Of a stretch of 64,000 bases of DNA, positions 1-7,809 are shown piece by piece. The number at the start of each line of letters is the position of its first letter. Positions within the stretch are counted from its first letter, which is position 1. Both the position numbers and the translations under genes were made by a program. Source of the DNA: Saprospiraceae bacterium (lineage in GTDB: Bacteria > Bacteroidota > Bacteroidia > Chitinophagales > Saprospiraceae); the NCBI GenBank assembly GCA_018057925.1, contig JAGPCT010000007.1, forward strand, positions 1-64,000. The letters run 5' to 3'. Below the pieces are notes generated by a model. It searched no databases. It saw only the letters and a program-made list of their open reading frames with translations, and was not told where the DNA came from.

Positions 1-80
1 ATGGAAATAAAAAATATGTCACCGAAGTCGAAATTGACGACTTCTACATGCTCGGCAGAAATGCCGAAGTGGTTGGTTAG
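1..80 (+). CDS. C-terminal end of an SSB-like protein (partial)
   Basis: The reading frame beginning at base 3 runs into the window and ends with TAG at 78-80. The visible 25 residues include KKYVTEVEIDDFYMLG, which resembles the last beta strand of the OB fold in single-stranded DNA-binding proteins, where a TEV-x-x-D/E-x-x-x-LG pattern is common. No acidic SSB tail (DDDLPF type) is present, so it may be a short accessory SSB. A strong hairpin terminator follows 13 bases after the stop. The assignment rests on a short stretch only. Confidence 0.5.
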   Translation, partial: GNKKYVTEVEIDDFYMLGRNAEVVG

Positions 81-93
81 CTTGCTTTGTAGC

Positions 94-124
94 GGAAGGG
101 CAGCGAGCGCTGCCCTTCCCTTTT
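94..124 (+). terminator. Rho-independent terminator after the SSB-like gene
   Basis: Perfect 11-bp stem GGAAGGGCAGC (94-104) and GCTGCCCTTCC (109-119) with a 4-base loop, followed by C and TTTT. It lies directly downstream of the partial gene. The remainder up to the next gene (125-527) holds no convincing coding sequence and is largely taken up by the structured repeat at 284-439. Confidence 0.85.
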
Positions 125-283
125 GATTCTTAATGAGGAACAGTATGGAAAGCTATTTCAGTAATGAAACTTGGACTACATTTAAGCAGCCCGACCTCAC
201 TCATGTTCCTAAAAGCGTGTGCACGCCCGGATAGGTTTATTTTGAATAAGGTTTTTCTTTTACTAATTTATTCTTAAATTCGA

Positions 284-439
284 TTTAACCCACATTCCGT
301 TTAAGACAATGCGGAATCGATTTACGACTCGTAATCAATGGTTTACAGAAACCATTGAAACGATTCGTACATCGGGATTAACCCTCATAATCAGCACTAA
401 ACGGTTTTTCAAAACCTTTACTGCTGAATTCGGGTTTAA
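284..439 (+). repeat. Family-1 structured intergenic repeat, copy A
   Basis: About 155 bp bounded by TTTAACCC at the left and GGGTTTAA at the right, that is, terminal inverted repeats. Inside are several hairpins: ATTCCG (292-297) with CGGAAT; AATGGTTT (337-344) with AAACCATT (349-356), extended outward by imperfect pairing; and CAGCA/GGTTTT (392-408) with AAAACC/TGCTG (411-426). The same sequence recurs near 2.7, 7.1, 21.3, 51.0 and 62.0 kb, always between genes. There is no ORF in it. It resembles a MITE or a REP/BIME-like element; no transposase for it is seen here. Confidence 0.9.
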
Positions 440-527
440 TTTTTAGCGATATGTTGTAGGTATTGGAGTGGAAGAGGCAGAGTTTCCGTATTTATAACAA
501 AGTTTACAACTAAAACTTTTAGGATTC

Positions 528-1238
528 ATGGTTCACAATGAAAGGCATTTTTTAGGTGGTCCTCGATCGAGGATAAAAGATTTTTTATATGCATTGGATG
601 TTTTTAAAGAATTTATTCGAGGATTCAGGGCATTGCACTTTGTTGGTCCATGCGTTACTATTTTTGGATCGGCGAGATTTTCGGAAGACAATGAATATTA
701 TCAACAGGCGCGTCAGTTGGCAGCTAATTTATCTTGTGTTGGATTTACCATTATGACGGGTGGAGGTCCAGGGATTATGGAGGCCGGCAATCGGGGAGCT
801 AAAGATGTAGGTGGTGCTTCAGTGGCTTGCAATATTGAGCTTCCGCACGAACAAGCCGCTAATCCTTATCTTGACCGGTATGTCAATATCAAGTACTTTT
901 TTGTCAGAAAGACTTTACTCATTAAATACTCGTATGCTTTTGTTATTTGTCCGGGTGGATTTGGTACTTTGGATGAATTCTTTGAAGCATTGACCTTGAT
1001 ACAAACCGGGAAAATTGAAAGGTTTCCGGTTGTTATTTTGGTATCTGATTTTTACCATCATATTAAGGAACATATTGAACTTATGGTGAGGGAGAAGACT
1101 ATTTCGATAACAGATCCGCAACTACTATTAATTACGGATTCTATTGACGAGGCGGTGAATTATATAAAAGAAAAGTCTGTTAAAGAATTTGGATTACGAT
1201 TAAAACCCAATAGAATTCTGGGCGAACGAGTAAATTGA
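528..1238 (+). CDS. LOG family protein (TIGR00730-type nucleotide phosphoribohydrolase)
   Basis: The 236-residue protein has the two LOG-family signatures: GGGPGIMEAGNRGA at 78-91 and PGGFGTLDE at 142-150. In characterised family members these residues bind the nucleotide phosphate and form the active site that cleaves cytokinin nucleoside 5'-monophosphates (AMP-like substrates) to free base and ribose 5-phosphate. Older databases call this family lysine decarboxylase, which is incorrect. The length is typical for the Bacteroidota branch, which carries an N-terminal extension of about 40 residues. The gene stands alone between repeat copy A and the helicase gene. Substrate in this organism is unknown. 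Confidence 0.88.
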   Translation: MVHNERHFLGGPRSRIKDFLYALDVFKEFIRGFRALHFVGPCVTIFGSARFSEDNEYYQQARQLAANLSCVGFTIMTGGGPGIMEAGNRGAKDVGGASVACNIELPHEQAANPYLDRYVNIKYFFVRKTLLIKYSYAFVICPGGFGTLDEFFEALTLIQTGKIERFPVVILVSDFYHHIKEHIELMVREKTISITDPQLLLITDSIDEAVNYIKEKSVKEFGLRLKPNRILGERVN

Positions 1239-1296
1239 GTTTGGGACTATGGATGGGAATGGCTATAATTCGTATCTTTGTGATTAAAAGGCAATA

Positions 1297-2619
1297 ATGG
1301 AATTTCGGGATATGAAGATGCCCAAAGCGTTGATTCGAGCTTTGGATGATATGGAATTGAAGCAGCCTTCACCTATTCAGGAACAAGTGTTTTCGATGGT
1401 TAAAGCGGGGCGCAATGTGAATGGTATAGCGCAGACGGGTACGGGTAAGACGTTGGCTTACTTGTTGCCGATATTGAGTCTGCATCAATTTAGTAATGTC
1501 AGGAATCCGAGTGTTATGATATTAGTTCCTACGCGTGAATTGGTGAGGCAGGTTGAAGAGGAGATTGTGCGGTTGACGCCATATATGACGGTGCGGGTAT
1601 TTGGGATTTTTGGAGGCGTCAACACCAAGCCTCAGGCTGAAAAGATCATGGAAGGACTCGATATCATTGTGGGGACGCCTGGTAGAGTGGCGGACTTTGT
1701 AAATACCGGTGTCTTGGCGCTAAAGAATATAAAGCGCCTTGTCATAGATGAATTTGATGAAATGCTCAATCAAGGTTTTAGAGCTCAGTTAAAAATGATT
1801 TTGGACAAGATGCCCGAAAGGCGTCAAAATCTATTGTTTTCAGCGACAATAAACCCTGAGGTAGAGGAGATGATGGAGGAGTATTTTGAGATGATGGATC
1901 AGGTTGAAGTGGCACCGGCGGGTAAGCCATTGGAGACAATCCATCAAGTAAAGTATGAAGTGCCCAATTTTTATAGTAAGGTCAATCTTTTAGAAATAAT
2001 CCTGAAAGCGCCAGAGATAACAAGGGCTTTGGTGTTTGTTGGGAATAAAAAAAGAGCTGAGTTGCTTTATGATACCTTGATTGAATCCGGTATTGACAAT
2101 TTGTCTTATATGCATGCCAACAAGAATCAGAACCGACGGTTTGAAACATTAGATGACTTTGAGCTGGGAAATTCCCGTATAATGATTGCCACTGATTTGT
2201 TGGCTCGAGGTCTGGATATAAAGGATGTTAGTCATGTTATTAATTTTGATATACCTGAAATAGAAGAAAGTTATATTCATAGAATAGGGAGAACTGGTCG
2301 ATTTGGCAAGAAAGGAGTTGCCATTTCCTTTGTTAGTGAAAATGACGGCGAGATGATGAATAATCTGGAAGAACTCATGGGATTACGTGTGCCTTCCTCT
2401 GAATTGCCCGACAGCTATAAAGTTTCTGAAACTTTGTTGTCAGAAGAGATTCCATCCATATATATGCCTGATTATTTAGGTAATCACAATCAAAAATTAG
2501 TAGGTACTGCTTTTCATGAGAAGGCGGAACATAATCAAAAGACCAATGTGCGGTTTGACTACGAAGCCGCAATGAAGAAAAAATATAAAAAACAATATCG
2601 CCCTAAAAATGCTAGGTAG
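1297..2619 (+). CDS. DEAD-box-family ATP-dependent RNA helicase (DEFD variant)
   Basis: 440 residues with both RecA-like domains of SF2 DEAD-box helicases. Motifs in order: Q-motif region SPIQEQ (25-30), Walker A AQTGTGKT (45-52), PTREL (78-82), TPGR (127-130), motif II, SAT (182-184), ATDLLARGLD (298-307) and HRIGRTGR (328-335). Motif II reads DEFD (151-154), not DEAD; the first Asp and the Glu needed for Mg-ATP hydrolysis are kept. A basic C-terminal tail (KKKYKKQYRPK) may bind RNA. The TATCTTTG at 1273-1280, 17 bases before the ATG, fits the Bacteroidota -7 box, though no -33 box is found at the right distance. Role probably in ribosome assembly or mRNA remodelling; the specific RNA is unknown. 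Confidence 0.93.
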   Translation: MEFRDMKMPKALIRALDDMELKQPSPIQEQVFSMVKAGRNVNGIAQTGTGKTLAYLLPILSLHQFSNVRNPSVMILVPTRELVRQVEEEIVRLTPYMTVRVFGIFGGVNTKPQAEKIMEGLDIIVGTPGRVADFVNTGVLALKNIKRLVIDEFDEMLNQGFRAQLKMILDKMPERRQNLLFSATINPEVEEMMEEYFEMMDQVEVAPAGKPLETIHQVKYEVPNFYSKVNLLEIILKAPEITRALVFVGNKKRAELLYDTLIESGIDNLSYMHANKNQNRRFETLDDFELGNSRIMIATDLLARGLDIKDVSHVINFDIPEIEESYIHRIGRTGRFGKKGVAISFVSENDGEMMNNLEELMGLRVPSSELPDSYKVSETLLSEEIPSIYMPDYLGNHNQKLVGTAFHEKAEHNQKTNVRFDYEAAMKKKYKKQYRPKNAR

Positions 2620-2703
2620 GATAAGGCTTCTATGGCTTTAAGAATCAGATTTATAAGAAAGAGTATAAAGTGCGGAAGGTAAGTTGAAGTTACGTGTTTT
2701 GAA

Positions 2704-2854
2704 CTCAAATTCCGCATTAGACAAATGCTCAATCGATTTACGACTCGTAATCAATGGTTTGCAGAAGCCAATGAAACGATTCGCACATCGGGACGTCCCT
2801 CATAATCAGCACTATACGGTTTTTCAAAACCTTTACTGCTGAATTCAGGTTTAA
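2704..2854 (+). repeat. Family-1 structured intergenic repeat, copy B
   Basis: Same element as at 284-439, in the same orientation, with several point differences (GCAGAAGCCAATGAAAC where the others have an intact AAACCATT arm, and GGACGTCCC where others have GGATTAACCC). The outer ends are CAAATTCCGC and GAATTCAGGTTTAA. The loop change GGACGTCCC keeps a local palindrome, which suggests the hairpin rather than the exact sequence is kept. It fills most of the gap 2620-2961. Confidence 0.88.
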
Positions 2855-2961
2855 GAACCTTTGATGTTTGCTGTGCATTTTTGGGCGTACAAATAGAAAA
2901 AGGTATATATTTATGCCGTCAATCAGCGCAAAAATCGTTGGTATAGACGAAAAATAGTCAA

Positions 2962-3561
2962 ATGATAAATAGTAAATTAATGAGAAAAGGATTCGTTTTT
3001 ATTTTAGTTCTCTTGAGCCTTAGTGCTACAGCACAAATCCGTTCAATGTTTGATGCACCAGCGATTTACCTAACATCCCGAGATATTGAGAATGCTTTAA
3101 ATCGCGAAGGGTTAGGCCTTGACTTTGGGTATGCCATTGGAACACATTGGATGATGGTGAAGCTTTCCGTCGGTGCCCACGCCACAGCTGACTTTGACGC
3201 TAAAAAGATAGATAAAACCTTTTTTGCCAATCCATTCGGACGTATAGAATTGGGTTTGGGTAAGTGGAGATCCAATGGGCAGCAATGTGCCAAGAACCAT
3301 CAAAACGCTTATTCCTTTCTTGCAAAGGGTGGAGCCGTATATAATATGGGGAAGCGCAAAGCAGATATAGAAAATGGCATTGATGAAATTAAAGCTGACT
3401 ATGATTACTTTTTAGGCGCAGAAGTTGGACTGTTTTATATCAAAGACATGCATAAAAACTCAGAATATTTCATCAATGGTGGTTATATGTTGAGGAGTAA
3501 GTCTATTTTCGCTGAATTGGGTCTTCGCACCTTCTTCAATACACGGTATTCGCGAAGTTAA
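2962..3561 (+). CDS. Secreted or outer-membrane protein of unknown function
   Basis: 199 residues. A signal peptide is visible: Lys/Arg near residues 5-9, a hydrophobic stretch FVFILVLLSLSATA and a likely cleavage after ATA-Q. The remainder alternates hydrophobic and polar residues with glycine- and aromatic-rich strands (LGLDFGYAIGTHWMMVKL, GRIELGLGKW) and ends in LRTFFNTRYSRS, a pattern seen in small outer-membrane beta-barrels. No family is recognised with certainty. An in-frame second Met at residue 7 (MRKGF) is an equally good start. Monocistronic, between repeat copy B and a small hairpin. Confidence 0.7.
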   Translation: MINSKLMRKGFVFILVLLSLSATAQIRSMFDAPAIYLTSRDIENALNREGLGLDFGYAIGTHWMMVKLSVGAHATADFDAKKIDKTFFANPFGRIELGLGKWRSNGQQCAKNHQNAYSFLAKGGAVYNMGKRKADIENGIDEIKADYDYFLGAEVGLFYIKDMHKNSEYFINGGYMLRSKSIFAELGLRTFFNTRYSRS

Positions 3562-3622
3562 GCCCATAAGGAAGGTAATCCTCTTGTTTTTGGTATAGTC
3601 TCAGGGAACATCGGTCTAGTGT

Positions 3623-3680
3623 TTTAACCCAAATTCATATTAAAGAAACTATTGTACCTTTAATATGAATTCGGGTTTAA
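3623..3680. repeat. Minimal family-1 element: terminal inverted repeats only
   Basis: A long hairpin in which TTAACCCAAATTCATATTAAAG-like bases (3625-3646) face CTTTAATATGAATTCGGG (3658-3675); only the central dozen bases are unpaired. The outer bases AACCCAAATTC and GAATTCGGGTTTAA are those of the full family-1 repeats, but the internal hairpins are missing. The rest of the gap (3681-3977) shows nothing convincing. Confidence 0.75.
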
Positions 3681-3977
3681 AGTGTAATCTTTGACGATGC
3701 ATATAGAAACGGACAGCATACCTTTCCATTCCTGACCTGCTGAATGCTTGATGGAACAATCCGAAGTTGGGATTATAATGATGTCAGTGACGGAAGATTT
3801 TTCAATTCTATGAATATTTTGAGTCCAAAGGGTGAACTCCGTTTTCATTCCGTTGATATCTTCATTTTACGATGGCCGGTTGTTCCGATAGCTATGAGCC
3901 GGGCTGTCCAATACCTTTTTTATTGACTGTCATTTGGACGTGATGATTGCTCAGTTTCTGGTAAGCTTAGCTCTTTG

Positions 3978-4940
3978 TCATTTGTTTATTCTTAACCAAT
4001 ATGAGCCTCCATGTTTCTCAACTCCTTTTAAATTTTCATGATCCCAAATCGGAGAAATCAAGTCAGAAAGTTCTTTATCCTCGAAAATGAAATAGTTTGG
4101 TAAGATCGTATCGTATTTTTCTGGATTTGCAAGCAAATACATGGCTAATCCATACTGTTCAGAATAAAATCTGTCACACATAAATTGCGGATAATCATAG
4201 GGCAAATAAATATCGTGAATATGAACAATCACTCCTTTTCTCAATCGAGGTAAAACCTCCAAAAAAAATACCATTGAGTCAGAATTCGGCAAAATTCGAT
4301 GAGAGTTATCTACAAAGAGAATGTCATTTTCATTTAATTCGTCCAAAATATTTAGGTCAATAATTTCAAATGGCTTTCGAATAACCTTGTTCGCTAAATG
4401 GTCAATCTCTGCTCGAGGAGATGGATCTATTGAAACAATCTCAGTTTTTAAATTTTGATCAGTTTTTGCTTTGTATGCGACTTTTGTCGAGTTTCCTGAA
4501 CCGATTTCTATGTATTTTTTTGGTTTGAACTCTGAAATTAACGTGTAAATTCCAATAATATCAAGTCCTGGCAAAAACCCGTTATTCCATGTGGGTTTGA
4601 TTGATTCTGTTTCCTTGCTTGAATCCTGAATAGTCCATATTTTATCTTTATAAGTTAGCGACTTGCTTATCAGGTCTCTGTATTTATCACGATTTGAATC
4701 AATAATCTTGTATAAATCATGATGGGCAGGTTTTCCGTGTCCATATCGGGGTTTGAAATCTACTTTATACTCAAGAAATAGATTTTGAAATTTTGGGTTT
4801 AAAAATCTGTATAGCTGTTTTATCATGTTTAAATACTTGATTTGTTGCTGTGTAGCGTCTGTATAATGGTTTCCAAAGGTATGGCAGCTTGATAACATAG
4901 CTTTTTTAGCACCAATTTTCAAGCTAAGAATTGACAGCAA
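3978..4940 (-). CDS. Class I SAM-dependent methyltransferase (FkbM/cephalosporin-hydroxylase-like)
   Basis: The core carries the Rossmann SAM-binding signature KKYIEIGSGNSTK, followed by an acidic residue ending strand 2 (VSIDPSP) and a later NDILFVDNSHR with RKGVIVHIHDIYLP. This layout is typical of the class I methyltransferases found beside sugar or natural-product genes. Translation from the first ATG gives 320 residues, but the first 38 look unstructured, and an ATG at 4826 (residue 39, MIKQLYRFLNPKF) is a likely real start, giving 282 residues. Substrate unknown. The gene is alone, with a family-2 repeat upstream. Confidence 0.72.
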   Translation of the reverse strand: MLSILSLKIGAKKAMLSSCHTFGNHYTDATQQQIKYLNMIKQLYRFLNPKFQNLFLEYKVDFKPRYGHGKPAHHDLYKIIDSNRDKYRDLISKSLTYKDKIWTIQDSSKETESIKPTWNNGFLPGLDIIGIYTLISEFKPKKYIEIGSGNSTKVAYKAKTDQNLKTEIVSIDPSPRAEIDHLANKVIRKPFEIIDLNILDELNENDILFVDNSHRILPNSDSMVFFLEVLPRLRKGVIVHIHDIYLPYDYPQFMCDRFYSEQYGLAMYLLANPEKYDTILPNYFIFEDKELSDLISPIWDHENLKGVEKHGGSYWLRINK

Positions 4941-5058
4941 AAGTAGTACAAAATGTCATACGTAGTACTTTGTCTGCCATTTTGCAAAACCGCTATTCAA
5001 ACAATACCCCCGAAGAACGAGAACAATCCTGCCCATACATTTTGTTTTTTCATATATT

Positions 5059-5194
5059 ATATCAAATTGATTTATAAATTAGTCCAGCACTTTTTGGTAT
5101 TCCCGAAAAGTTGGGATTTCTCTAAGATCAAAATGCTCCCCATCGCTATCGGGATGATCGGTATAGGACAATGTAATTGGACTTTTACGAATAT
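5059..5194 (+). repeat. Family-2 intergenic repeat, copy 1 (long form)
   Basis: Begins with ATATCAAATTGATTTATAAA and ends with AATTGGACTTTTACGAATAT. Between them is a segment containing AGATCAAAATGCTCCCCATC and TCGGGATGAT, shared with the copy at 50.7 kb but absent from the shorter copies at 30.5 and 62.1 kb. No coding potential. It separates the methyltransferase promoter side from the 3' end of the arsenic operon. Confidence 0.75.
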
Positions 5195-5204
5195 CCTTTC
5201 GGTA

Positions 5205-5621
5205 TTACAAGTTGTTTGTTACAAACTGTCTGCAATAGTCTTTAATTTGTTGTCTGACTTGTCTGAACTGTTCGTTAATTTCTTCTTCTGTTCCTGTTGA
5301 TTTTACCGGGTCGGGAAAATTTTGATGAAACTTTTTTGCTTTGGTTGGGAAATATGGGCAGCGCTCTTTTGCGTTGTCGCAAACCGTAAGTACAAAGTCA
5401 AAATCTATGTTTCTGTATTCGTCAATGTTGTTTGAAGTGTGATTAGAAATGTCAATTCCGTCTTCTTGCATCGTCGCAATAGCTTTCGGATTTACCCCGT
5501 GTGTTTCAACGCCAGCACTGTAAATTTCAGTATCATTGTTAGCAAAGTGTCGTAAGTAACCTTCGGCTATTTGGCTTCTGCAACTGTTCCCCGTGCAAAG
5601 TACTAAAATTTTCTTTGGCAT
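5205..5621 (-). CDS. arsC: Arsenate reductase, thioredoxin-coupled low-molecular-weight PTP type
   Basis: From the ATG at 5621 the protein has 138 residues starting MPKKILVLCTGNSCRS. It shows the CX5R phosphate loop (Cys9 to Arg15), the DP motif in FPDPV, and the two further cysteines Cys81 and Cys88 in VCDNAKERCP that in the pI258-type ArsC form the disulfide relay regenerated by thioredoxin. It reduces arsenate to arsenite. An upstream in-frame ATG at 5675 lies inside the preceding gene; the 5621 start, four bases beyond the arsM stop, fits the family N-terminus exactly. It is the last gene of the arsR-arsM-arsC operon. Its product arsenite is the substrate of the neighbouring ArsM. Confidence 0.93.
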   Translation of the reverse strand: MPKKILVLCTGNSCRSQIAEGYLRHFANNDTEIYSAGVETHGVNPKAIATMQEDGIDISNHTSNNIDEYRNIDFDFVLTVCDNAKERCPYFPTKAKKFHQNFPDPVKSTGTEEEINEQFRQVRQQIKDYCRQFVTNNL

Positions 5622-5625
5622 AGTT

Positions 5626-6465
5626 TTAGCAACATCCTGAATTTGGCGAACAACAAGTAGTGGGTTTTTCTGCATAAACCGTTATACTCCTAATGACCGT
5701 TTCATTCGATTTGTATTGAGCGATTTCTTCATCATTCAAATAGTTTTTCAGAATATCGTCAGGTACGATGATGGGTTTATCTTTTTGAATTTGCATATTT
5801 GCAAATCCCACTTTGCTAATATAACTCAAATATTCGTCTTTGTCTATAGCACTGGCAACGCACCCTGCATACATCTCTGCCGCATTCTTTATTTTTTCCG
5901 GCAACTCTCCGGTCAAAACAATATCCGAAATGCTGAAATGCCCGCCAGGCTTTAAAACCCTATAAATGTCCGTAAAAACGGCCTGTTTATTCGGCACAAG
6001 GTTTAAAACACAATTACTCACTATAACATCAGCGATATTAGCGGTTACGGGCATTTTTTCAATATCGCCTTGTCTAAACTCAACATTGTTGAAACCCAAT
6101 TTTTCTGCATTGTTTCGGGCTTTGTCTATCATTGCTTCTGTAAAGTCAATGCCGATCACTTTACCTGTTTCGCCGGTTTCTGCTCTTGCGATAAAGCAGT
6201 CATTGCCTGCTCCGCTACCCAAATCAATAACAGTATCTCCTTTTTTGATTTTGGCAAATTGAGTTGGCAAACCGCAACCCAAGCCCAAATCGGCATCAGG
6301 ATTGTAGCCATCAAGATCGTTGTATTCTTCGCTCATTATATTGTACACCTCGGTACTGCAGCCACCGGCACCACAACAAGAGGATGCATTGGTTTCTTTG
6401 TTTTGCAAAGCAATTTCGCTATACTTTTGCCTTACCATTTCTTTGATTTCTTGTTCTGTGTTCAT
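5626..6465 (-). CDS. arsM: Arsenite S-adenosylmethyltransferase
   Basis: 279 residues. The SAM-binding motif is VIDLGSGAGNDCFIA, followed by GKVIGIDFTEAMIDKA. Cysteines typical of ArsM are present: the CC pair in SSCCGAGGC near residue 30, Cys in LGLGCGLP, Cys in YAGCVASA, and a Cys-rich tail (TTCCSPNSGCC). These bind As(III), which is methylated to volatile or less retained forms. No efflux pump gene (arsB, acr3 or arsP) is present in the window, so detoxification here appears to rely on methylation. It follows arsR by 23 bases and precedes arsC by four. Confidence 0.95.
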   Translation of the reverse strand: MNTEQEIKEMVRQKYSEIALQNKETNASSCCGAGGCSTEVYNIMSEEYNDLDGYNPDADLGLGCGLPTQFAKIKKGDTVIDLGSGAGNDCFIARAETGETGKVIGIDFTEAMIDKARNNAEKLGFNNVEFRQGDIEKMPVTANIADVIVSNCVLNLVPNKQAVFTDIYRVLKPGGHFSISDIVLTGELPEKIKNAAEMYAGCVASAIDKDEYLSYISKVGFANMQIQKDKPIIVPDDILKNYLNDEEIAQYKSNETVIRSITVYAEKPTTCCSPNSGCC

Positions 6466-6488
6466 TGTATTGATTTTTTAATGATTGA

Positions 6489-6815
6489 TTAACAGCAATT
6501 TTGTTTTGTAGTTGTAGTTATAATTTTTGAAAAATAATTTTTAAGGATTTCAAAAGTTTTTTCATCAATACAATAGCATATTGCATTGCCTTCAATATTC
6601 CCTTTAATCAGTCCGGCATTTTTAAGTTCTTTTAAATGCTGAGAAACGGTTGGTTGAGCTAGTGGCAATTCGTTAACGATGTCTCCACATATACATGCGT
6701 TAACTTTCAACAAATACTCAATGATAGCCACTCTCGCTGGATGTCCCAATGCTTTTGCTATTGTGGCAATTTGGTTTTGTTGATCTGTAAAGTGATCTGT
6801 TTTTGTTGCACCCAT
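6489..6815 (-). CDS. arsR: ArsR-family metalloregulatory repressor
   Basis: 108 residues with a winged helix-turn-helix (ALGHPARVAIIEYLL; QPTVSQHLKELKNAGLIKG). In the alpha-3 metal site of classic ArsR (ELCVCDL) this protein has NACICGDI, keeping the CxC pair that binds arsenite and releases the DNA. The C-terminus also ends in NCC. First gene of the ars operon. A perfect 16-bp palindrome 12 bases before its start is a likely operator, giving autoregulation. Confidence 0.93.
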   Translation of the reverse strand: MGATKTDHFTDQQNQIATIAKALGHPARVAIIEYLLKVNACICGDIVNELPLAQPTVSQHLKELKNAGLIKGNIEGNAICYCIDEKTFEILKNYFSKIITTTTKQNCC

Positions 6816-6827
6816 TTTCTAAGTTTA

Positions 6828-6843
6828 TAATATTGCAATATTA
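6828..6843. promoter_or_regulatory. Putative ArsR operator
   Basis: TAATATTGCAATATTA is a perfect 16-bp palindrome centred between 6835 and 6836, 13-28 bases upstream of the arsR ATG. Its size, AT-rich arms and place agree with operators of ArsR/SmtB repressors. Binding is inferred from position only. Confidence 0.65.
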
Positions 6844-7076
6844 CGATAAAGAATTTAAACTGGAGAATAATTTTTATTTTTTTTTTAGAATTGCATTTTT
6901 TAATGATGTAAAGTAATTTCGGACTGTTTACTCCCTTACCTGATACTCGTAGGTCATTTGTTATTGGTCCACTTTCATAGGATTGCATGGTACACTTTGG
7001 AAGGGATTATGCAACCAAATTAATGAAGCGATTCGTTCACCGGGAAACGAGGTAGTATTTAAGTGTTTGTTTGATT

Positions 7077-7233
7077 TTTAACCCAAATTCAGCATTAGCT
7101 ACAAGCAGAATCGATTTACGACTTGTAATCAATGGTTTGCAGAAACCATTGAAACGATTCGTACATCGGGATTAACCCTCATAATCAGCACTATACGGTT
7201 TTACAAAACCTTTACTGCTGAGTTCGGGTTTAA
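7077..7233 (+). repeat. Family-1 structured intergenic repeat, copy C
   Basis: Full-length copy from TTTAACCCAAATTC to GAGTTCGGGTTTAA. It retains the AATGGTTT/AAACCATT and GGTTTT/AAAACC arms. Its last TTAA provides the stop codon of the convergently read neighbour (TAA at 7230-7232 on the minus strand). Just to the left, 7021-7047 contains AATGAAGCGATTCGTTCACC, which looks like a decayed piece of another copy. Confidence 0.9.
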
Positions 7234-7802
7234 TGAAATTTCCTTTCATCCTTCAGCATAGCTATAATTTCTGATAGTCGTTTGATTTTTGTTTCAGGTT
7301 TTTTTGCTGTTTGAAGACGAAAATTAATAGCAAATTTATTACTCTTATTTAGTGAATGATAATACAATTCTGCTTTTTTATCTTTTGCCAAAGCTTCCAA
7401 CAAATCTTCATCATCATTCATCGTTGTATGCGAATCGTATGCCCTTGCCCATCGTCCATCGACTTTTGCTTTTTCAATTTCTGCATATCCTCTTGGCATC
7501 ATCTTACCTTCTGCAATAAGGTTTTCCACTAAACCAATATTCCTTTTTGACCAAATGCTTTGCGCTCGTCTTTGTGTATATTTCTGCAAATATGAATGCA
7601 CATCATAACTTTTTCTTTGCCCGTCAATCCAACCAAAGCAAAGAGCTTCATCTAGAGCTTCAGTGATTTTTATGGATTCAATGCCTGAGTCAACTTTGAA
7701 TACTTGTAACCAAATGCCTTCCTGAATATCTTGATTTTTTTCTAACCAATTGCGCCAATCTTTTGCGGATTTGAAAGATTTGATTTTTGCTTCTGCCATC
7801 AT
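7230..7802 (-). CDS. YdeI/OmpD-associated family protein
   Basis: 190 residues. The family pattern is visible: SAKDWRNWLEKN near the start, IWLQVFK, EALDEALCFGWIDGQRK and the segment YTQRRAQSIWSKRNIGLVENLI, with a C-terminal Ala/Lys-rich helical bundle. The family is widespread and of unclear biochemical role; one member is linked to bacteriocin or antimicrobial peptide tolerance in Salmonella. The final stop codon lies within the end of repeat copy C, so the native C-terminus may have been altered by that insertion. Probably cotranscribed with the gene 7 bases upstream. Confidence 0.82.
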   Translation of the reverse strand: MMAEAKIKSFKSAKDWRNWLEKNQDIQEGIWLQVFKVDSGIESIKITEALDEALCFGWIDGQRKSYDVHSYLQKYTQRRAQSIWSKRNIGLVENLIAEGKMMPRGYAEIEKAKVDGRWARAYDSHTTMNDDEDLLEALAKDKKAELYYHSLNKSNKFAINFRLQTAKKPETKIKRLSEIIAMLKDERKFH

Positions 7803-7809
7803 GATACCG

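Noticed and set aside
284..2854. Family-1 repeats as a CRISPR array
   Set aside because: Copies are kilobases apart, longer than CRISPR repeats, and no cas gene is present.
3744..3926. Small overlapping ORFs on both strands near 3.7-3.9 kb
   Set aside because: No domain, no promoter, and both strands open equally; treated as non-coding.
4953..5300. Plus-strand ORF of 115 codons
   Set aside because: It crosses a family-2 repeat and the 3' end of arsC in antisense; no domain or start signal.
5966..6492. Several plus-strand ORFs opposite arsM
   Set aside because: Antisense shadows of a clearly assigned gene with conserved motifs on the other strand.
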